A stretch of DNA of 9,148 nt, taken from positions 1-9,148 of the forward strand of contig CADCQU010000021.1 in the NCBI GenBank assembly GCA_902803635.1, given 5' to 3'. Made by a program: the position numbers and the translations under genes. This document shows positions 6,072 to 9,148 of this stretch, piece by piece (the stretch's first letter is position 1; every line of letters starts with the position of its first letter). The notes below the pieces were generated by a model, which was not told the DNA's origin, searched no databases, and saw only the letters and a program-made list of their open reading frames with translations. The stretch comes from an uncultured Lachnospiraceae bacterium (lineage in GTDB: Bacteria; Bacillota; Clostridia; Lachnospirales; Lachnospiraceae).

Positions 6072-6764
6072 ATGAATTACACTGCGGAAATCACGCATAT
6101 GTGTCCGGTCGCGAAGGGCGCATATCACGGTCCCGCCCCGATTCCGGAAGAGGGAAAATGGGTGCAGGTCAAGGAAATCGGGGATATCTCCGGTTTCACA
6201 CACGGCGTTGGCTGGTGCGCTCCCCAGCAGGGTGCCTGCAAGCTTACGCTGAACGTTAAGAACGGCATCATCGAGGAAGCTCTTGTTGAGACCATCGGCT
6301 GCTCCGGCATGACCCATTCCGCAGCAATGGCTTCGGAAATCCTGATTGGCAAGACGCTTCTTGAGGCCCTGAACACGGACCTTGTCTGCGATGCCATCAA
6401 CACCGCCATGCGCGAACTCTTCCTGCAGATTGTCTATGGCCGCACGCAGAGCGCGTTCTCCGAGGACGGACTGCTCGTTGGCGCCGGTCTTGAGGATCTT
6501 GGCAAGGGACTTCGCTCCATGGTCGGTACCATGTTCGCCACGAAGGCGAAGGGCCCGCGCTATCTGGAGATGACCGAAGGCTACTGCTCTCGTATGGCCC
6601 TCAACGCCGACAATGAGATCATCGGCTACGAATTTGTCAGCCTTGGAAAGATGATGGACTTCATCAAGGGCGGCATGGATGCAAACGAAGCGTTGAAGAA
6701 GGCTACCGGCCACTATGGCCAGTGGGACAACGCTGCGAAGTACATTGATCCCAGGAAAGAATAA
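6072..6764 (+). CDS. NifU/IscU-like iron-sulfur cluster scaffold protein
   Basis: A 230-residue protein whose residues 30-105 resemble the NifU/IscU scaffold fold. VETIGCSGMTHSAAMASEIL at 72-91, then IGKTLLEAL, matches the FGCGSAIASSS...KGKTLxEAL segment that holds the central cluster cysteine (C77 here). Other cysteines are C11, C49, C56, C106 and C172. The third classical ligand, in the LPPVKxHCS segment, appears to be missing; the best match is RTQSAFSEDG (124-133), with Ser127 there. About 100 C-terminal residues follow that IscU lacks. The start is ATG 6072, 9 nt after AAGGAGG. An out-of-frame ATG at 6065 is too close to that site. The next gene encodes a GGGtGRT protein, the usual partner, 14 nt downstream. 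Its exact role is unknown. Confidence 0.85.
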   Translation: MNYTAEITHMCPVAKGAYHGPAPIPEEGKWVQVKEIGDISGFTHGVGWCAPQQGACKLTLNVKNGIIEEALVETIGCSGMTHSAAMASEILIGKTLLEALNTDLVCDAINTAMRELFLQIVYGRTQSAFSEDGLLVGAGLEDLGKGLRSMVGTMFATKAKGPRYLEMTEGYCSRMALNADNEIIGYEFVSLGKMMDFIKGGMDANEALKKATGHYGQWDNAAKYIDPRKE

Positions 6765-6778
6765 AGGAGGTGACGACG

Positions 6779-7777
6779 ATGGCATTATTTGAAAACTATG
6801 ATCGCCGGATCGCTAAGATCAACGGCGTACTCGCTGAGTACGGCATCGCCTCCGTGGAAGAAAGCCGGGAAATTTGCCAGAAGGCTGGCTTCGATCCGTA
6901 TGAGATCGCAAAACAGATCCAGCCCATTTGCTTTGAGAATGTCTGCTGGGCTTACTGCGTTGGCGCCGCCATCGCCCTGAAGTCTGGTGCGAAGAATGCT
7001 GAGGAAGCAGCCCGCGCGATCGGCATCGGCCTGCAGGCTTTCTGCATCGACGGTTCCGTGGCGGAAAACCGCAAGGTCGGCCTTGGACACGGCAACCTTG
7101 CCGCCATGCTTCTCAACAATGATACGAAGTGCTTCGCCTTCCTCGCCGGCCATGAGTCCTTCGCCGCCGCTGAGGGCGCGATCGGTATCGTCCGCAACGC
7201 CAACAAGGTTCGCCAGCAGCCGCTGCGCGTTATCCTGAACGGCCTTGGCAAGGACGCCGCCCAGATCATTTCCCGTATCAACGGCTTCACCTATGTCCAG
7301 ACCCAGTACGACTATTTCTCTGGCGAGCTGAAGATCGTCAAGGAGATTCCGTATTCGACCACCGAGCGTGCAAATGTCCGCTGCTATGGCGCGGACGACG
7401 TCCGTGAAGGCGTGGCCATCATGCACTTCGAGGGCGTGGATGTTTCCATCACCGGTAACTCCACCAACCCGACCCGCTTCCAGCATCCGGTTGCCGGCAC
7501 GTACAAGAAAGAGTGCGTGGAGCAGGGCAAGAAGTACTTCTCGGTTGCTTCCGGCGGCGGCACGGGCCGTACGCTGCATCCGGACAACATGGCTGCCGGC
7601 CCGGCCTCCTATGGCATGACCGACACCCTTGGCCGTATGCACTCCGACGCGCAGTTCGCGGGTTCCTCCTCGGTTCCGGCGCACGTCGAGATGATGGGCT
7701 TCCTTGGCATGGGCAACAACCCGATGGTCGGCGCTACCGTCGCCGTCGCTGTTGCGGTGCAGAACAGCCTTGGCTGA
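6779..7777 (+). CDS. GGGtGRT protein, partner of the NifU-like scaffold
   Basis: A 332-residue member of the family named after its Gly-Gly-Gly-Thr-Gly-Arg-Thr motif, here at 259-265 followed by LHPDN. It is soluble, with no signal peptide, and Gly/Ala-rich. Eight cysteines (33, 51, 56, 60, 89, 118, 202, 246) include a CFENVCWAYC cluster at 51-60 that could bind a metal or cluster. Other conserved-looking stretches are GLGHGNLAAML (101-111), LAGHESFAAAEGAIG (122-136) and the Gly/Met-rich C-terminus. The family is found beside NifU-like genes in anaerobes, and its function is not established. The start is ATG 6779, 8 nt after AAAGGAGG. A GTG at 6770 overlaps that site and is rejected. A strong terminator ends the operon. 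The clean codon choice and the strong promoter suggest high expression. Confidence 0.9.
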   Translation: MALFENYDRRIAKINGVLAEYGIASVEESREICQKAGFDPYEIAKQIQPICFENVCWAYCVGAAIALKSGAKNAEEAARAIGIGLQAFCIDGSVAENRKVGLGHGNLAAMLLNNDTKCFAFLAGHESFAAAEGAIGIVRNANKVRQQPLRVILNGLGKDAAQIISRINGFTYVQTQYDYFSGELKIVKEIPYSTTERANVRCYGADDVREGVAIMHFEGVDVSITGNSTNPTRFQHPVAGTYKKECVEQGKKYFSVASGGGTGRTLHPDNMAAGPASYGMTDTLGRMHSDAQFAGSSSVPAHVEMMGFLGMGNNPMVGATVAVAVAVQNSLG

Positions 7778-7801
7778 TTGAGCCTTCTAAGGTAGAATTA
7801 A

Positions 7802-7843
7802 AGAGAACCGGATGTCGGAGATTTTCGGCATTCGGTTCTTTTT
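7802..7843 (+). terminator. Terminator of the GGGtGRT operon, probably bidirectional
   Basis: AGAACCGGATG (7804-7814) pairs with CATTCGGTTCT (7829-7839) with one G-U pair, and TCG/CGG extends the stem inward. A T-run follows (7836-7843). On the minus strand the hairpin is followed by TCTTTAATT, so it may also stop the convergent RNase H-like gene that ends at 7868. Confidence 0.88.
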
Positions 7844-7846
7844 ATA

Positions 7847-7893
7847 GCAGTGGCTCTTGCCTCCCCCTCAGGGGGAGGCAAGGGGAGAGGCCA
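7847..7893. repeat. Half copy of the palindromic intergenic repeat
   Basis: GCAGTGGCTCTTGCCTCCCC matches the left end of the element at 4937 with one substitution over 20 nt. The hairpin of CCTCCCCCT and AGGGGGAGG follows, and then GGGGAGAGG. The second hairpin of the full element is missing. The copy overlaps the 3' end of the convergent gene and supplies its stop codon. Confidence 0.65.
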
Positions 7894-8842
7894 GAATTGC
7901 AGAGATTGCATTTTTTGCGACAAGCTTCGCGGCTTTTGCATCAGTGAGCAGTTTATTGGCGGGGACGAGCGCGAAGGCCGTATTGGGCGTGGCTGGTTCC
8001 CGGCGGTCGGCGGCGACATAGGCGGCGACGGATTTGTGGATGGCATAACCCTCGATGGGGAGATACTCGTAGTTCTTATAGTCCGGAAAATAGTTTCGCA
8101 CGAAGCCATTTGACAGAGGAAGCTGCAACGTCGCCGAGTCAATCTTTGCAGAAAGACAGATGCTCTCGCCATTTTCCGGAGGAGGAAGCGTCGCCGTGCC
8201 TGCATTTGCCGAAAGACAAATGCCCTCACTCTGGAGGGTGAGGGGGATGGGCAGGGGATCTGACGGGCGAAGGCGGAGAATGAGAGTTTCGTTTTCCGCA
8301 TGTAATTCGTCCACGGCGAAGGCCCCCTCCAAGAAGCGAAGAACGGGCAGGAGGGAGAGGGCTGCGAACGCATGACGGGCGTCATTTGTGTAAAAATCCT
8401 TGGGCGGCAGGGCATTTGCCAGATACTCGGCAAGGTCGGCGAGCTTCCGCGAGGGAAGGCCGAGGATGCCCTGCAGCGGGCGGAGCTTTTGAAAGAGGTC
8501 TACGCTGGTCCGGCGCGAAAATGGCACCGGAAGGCGGTAGGCCTCGTATTTTTTTCGGAGGTGCGGGAGGTCGAAGCTGTCGCCGTTGTAGGTGATGAGC
8601 GCGCCGGGGCCTTCGAGCCGGGGAGCCGCCTCGACAAGGAGGTCGTACTCGTCGGTTTCCTTTTCGGGCAGGAACACTTCCTCGACAAGCCCGCGATCGC
8701 CCCGGTAGAGCAGAAAAAGCCCCTTGAGCTTGCTCGTCCGCCAGAAACGCCCCTCGGTGAGGAGGTCCAGCACGAGGTCATTTTCGGAGAGCTCCGCCTC
8801 GGCGGCGGGGAAGGCGGGGAGTGGTTCGAGGAAGTGCTGCAT
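7868..8842 (-). CDS. RNase H-like (YprB/RNase_H_2 type) protein, degenerate active site
   Basis: A 324-residue member of the DnaQ/RNase H-like exonuclease group related to B. subtilis YprB. The ExoII-like segment ITYNGDSFDLPHLRKKYEAY (83-102, D91) and SVDLFQKLRPLQGILGLPSRKLADLAEYL (113-141) fit well. The C-terminal motif YKNYEYLPIEGYAIHKSVA (255-273) is typical of clostridial relatives. However, the ExoI motif DxETTG reads DLLTEG (26-31), without its Glu. The ExoIII HNxxD region reads TNDARHAF (152-159) and seems to lack its Asp. Residues 205-246 contain a tandem duplication. The ATG follows AAAGGAG by 6 nt. The last few codons and stop lie in a palindromic repeat. It may be a non-catalytic nucleic acid binder or a decaying gene; substrate unknown. 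Confidence 0.78.
   Translation of the reverse strand: MQHFLEPLPAFPAAEAELSENDLVLDLLTEGRFWRTSKLKGLFLLYRGDRGLVEEVFLPEKETDEYDLLVEAAPRLEGPGALITYNGDSFDLPHLRKKYEAYRLPVPFSRRTSVDLFQKLRPLQGILGLPSRKLADLAEYLANALPPKDFYTNDARHAFAALSLLPVLRFLEGAFAVDELHAENETLILRLRPSDPLPIPLTLQSEGICLSANAGTATLPPPENGESICLSAKIDSATLQLPLSNGFVRNYFPDYKNYEYLPIEGYAIHKSVAAYVAADRREPATPNTAFALVPANKLLTDAKAAKLVAKNAISAILASPLASP
8129..8228. repeat. 60-bp internal tandem duplication in the RNase H-like gene
   Basis: CGTCGCCG...TTTGC.GAAAGACA.ATGC.CTC recurs with an exact 60-nt offset, in units beginning at 8129 and 8189. In the protein this gives two units starting ICLSA (208 and 228), each followed by ATL and later NG. The reading frame is preserved. 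Right beside it a hairpin CCCTCAC/GTGAGGG (8223-8244) lies inside the coding sequence. Confidence 0.75.
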
Positions 8843-8852
8843 GGTAACTCCT

Positions 8853-8939
8853 TTAGGACAGTGTGTAGGTAAGCGACAAATGCTCGCGGCCGGCGGTGAT
8901 GTTTTCGAATGTACCGGTGATGAGGAGATTGGTCACTCC
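8853..8939 (-). pseudogene. Relic of an S66 peptidase gene 3' end
   Basis: Read on the minus strand, this encodes a fragment ending LLITGTFENITAGREHLSLTYTLS and a stop. It closely matches the true C-terminus just upstream (PIITGALGNVTADREHLSITYTLA). Over the last 24 codons I count 59 of 72 identical bases by hand. Most protein differences are conservative (I/L, V/I, A/S), which suggests a diverged paralogue rather than a fresh copy. It sits one base out of frame with the intact gene, so it is not an extension of it. No start or ribosome binding site is visible. Its TAA overlaps the ribosome binding region of the RNase H-like gene. Confidence 0.75.
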
Positions 8940-8940
8940 A

Positions 8941-9147
8941 TTACGCCAGGGTGTAGGTAATCGACAAATGCTCGCGGTCGGCGGTGACGTTCCCGAGCGC
9001 TCCGGTGATGATGGGGATGGCGGGGGGCAAATGCCCGAAGTCAGCATCGAAGAGGATGGGCACGCCAAGGTCTCCGAGGACACCGGTGACGGCGGTGACC
9101 ATGTCAAGGCCCATCAGTTCCTCGCCTAAGTGCAGCGGACGGCCAAA
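8941..9147 (-). CDS. S66 LD-carboxypeptidase family protein, C-terminal part
   Basis: The last 68 residues of a gene that enters from beyond the right edge; no start is in the window. The segment VPILFDADFGHLPPAIPI at 29-46 of the fragment is the typical C-terminal block of serine peptidase family S66 (LdcA/MccF type), and H39 in FGH is the expected catalytic histidine of the Ser-Glu-His triad. These enzymes cut the bond between a meso-diaminopimelate-type residue and D-Ala in murein peptides during recycling, or detoxify microcin-like peptides. Which role applies here cannot be decided from the fragment. It is followed by a relic copy of its own end and then the RNase H-like gene on the same strand. 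Confidence 0.82.
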   Translation of the reverse strand, partial: FGRPLHLGEELMGLDMVTAVTGVLGDLGVPILFDADFGHLPPAIPIITGALGNVTADREHLSITYTLA

Positions 9148-9148
9148 G

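Noticed and set aside
6065..6259. Alternative ATG at 6065 in another frame
   Set aside because: It is only 2 nt from the AAGGAGG site and gives a 64-residue peptide with no features, while ATG 6072 opens the scaffold gene.
8372..8872. Plus-strand open frames opposite the RNase H-like gene
   Set aside because: The minus-strand frame has the family motifs and a strong ribosome binding site; the plus frames are shadows.

Overview
The window looks like chromosomal DNA from an anaerobic Firmicutes-type bacterium. It has fairly high GC (high fifties per cent by eye), strong AGGAGG-type ribosome binding sites, and class II signals such as a type III pantothenate kinase, an ECF S component and a NifU-like/GGGtGRT gene pair. 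The HflK-HflC pair and an LD-carboxypeptidase fit a diderm Firmicute, so Negativicutes is my best guess. This is inference, not proof.

Layout. Bases 1-260 hold no convincing gene, only a GC-rich terminator-like hairpin (112-143) and a promoter candidate (167-195). Then comes a tightly packed rightward cluster: a six-helix membrane protein of unknown role (261-1103), a cysteine-synthase-family PLP enzyme (1150-2109), hflK (2125-3288) and hflC (3302-4183). HflK and HflC form the membrane SPFH complex known to regulate FtsH; no ftsH is visible here. A promoter with a perfect 14-bp palindrome at its start site (4173-4214) precedes an ECF transporter S component (4274-4870), which ends at a terminator. 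After a ~160-bp palindromic MITE-like repeat comes coaX (5113-5877). The S component next to coaX suggests pantothenate (vitamin B5) uptake followed by phosphorylation.

A strong AT-flanked promoter (5925-5953) and a structured leader drive a two-gene operon: a NifU/IscU-like scaffold (6072-6764) and a GGGtGRT protein (6779-7777). The function of this pair is, to my knowledge, unestablished. It ends at a probably bidirectional terminator (7802-7843). On the other strand, convergent, lie an RNase H-like protein of the YprB type with apparently degraded catalytic motifs (7868-8842), a relic of an S66 peptidase gene 3' end (8853-8939), and the C-terminus of an intact S66 LD-carboxypeptidase that runs off the window (8941-9147).

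The least expected signal is not a gene. The octamer GGCAAATG (or its complement) occurs nine times, and its hexamer core CAAATG 26 times, on both strands, in several reading frames and in noncoding DNA. This far exceeds simple base-composition expectation and resembles a DNA-uptake or chromosome-marking sequence.
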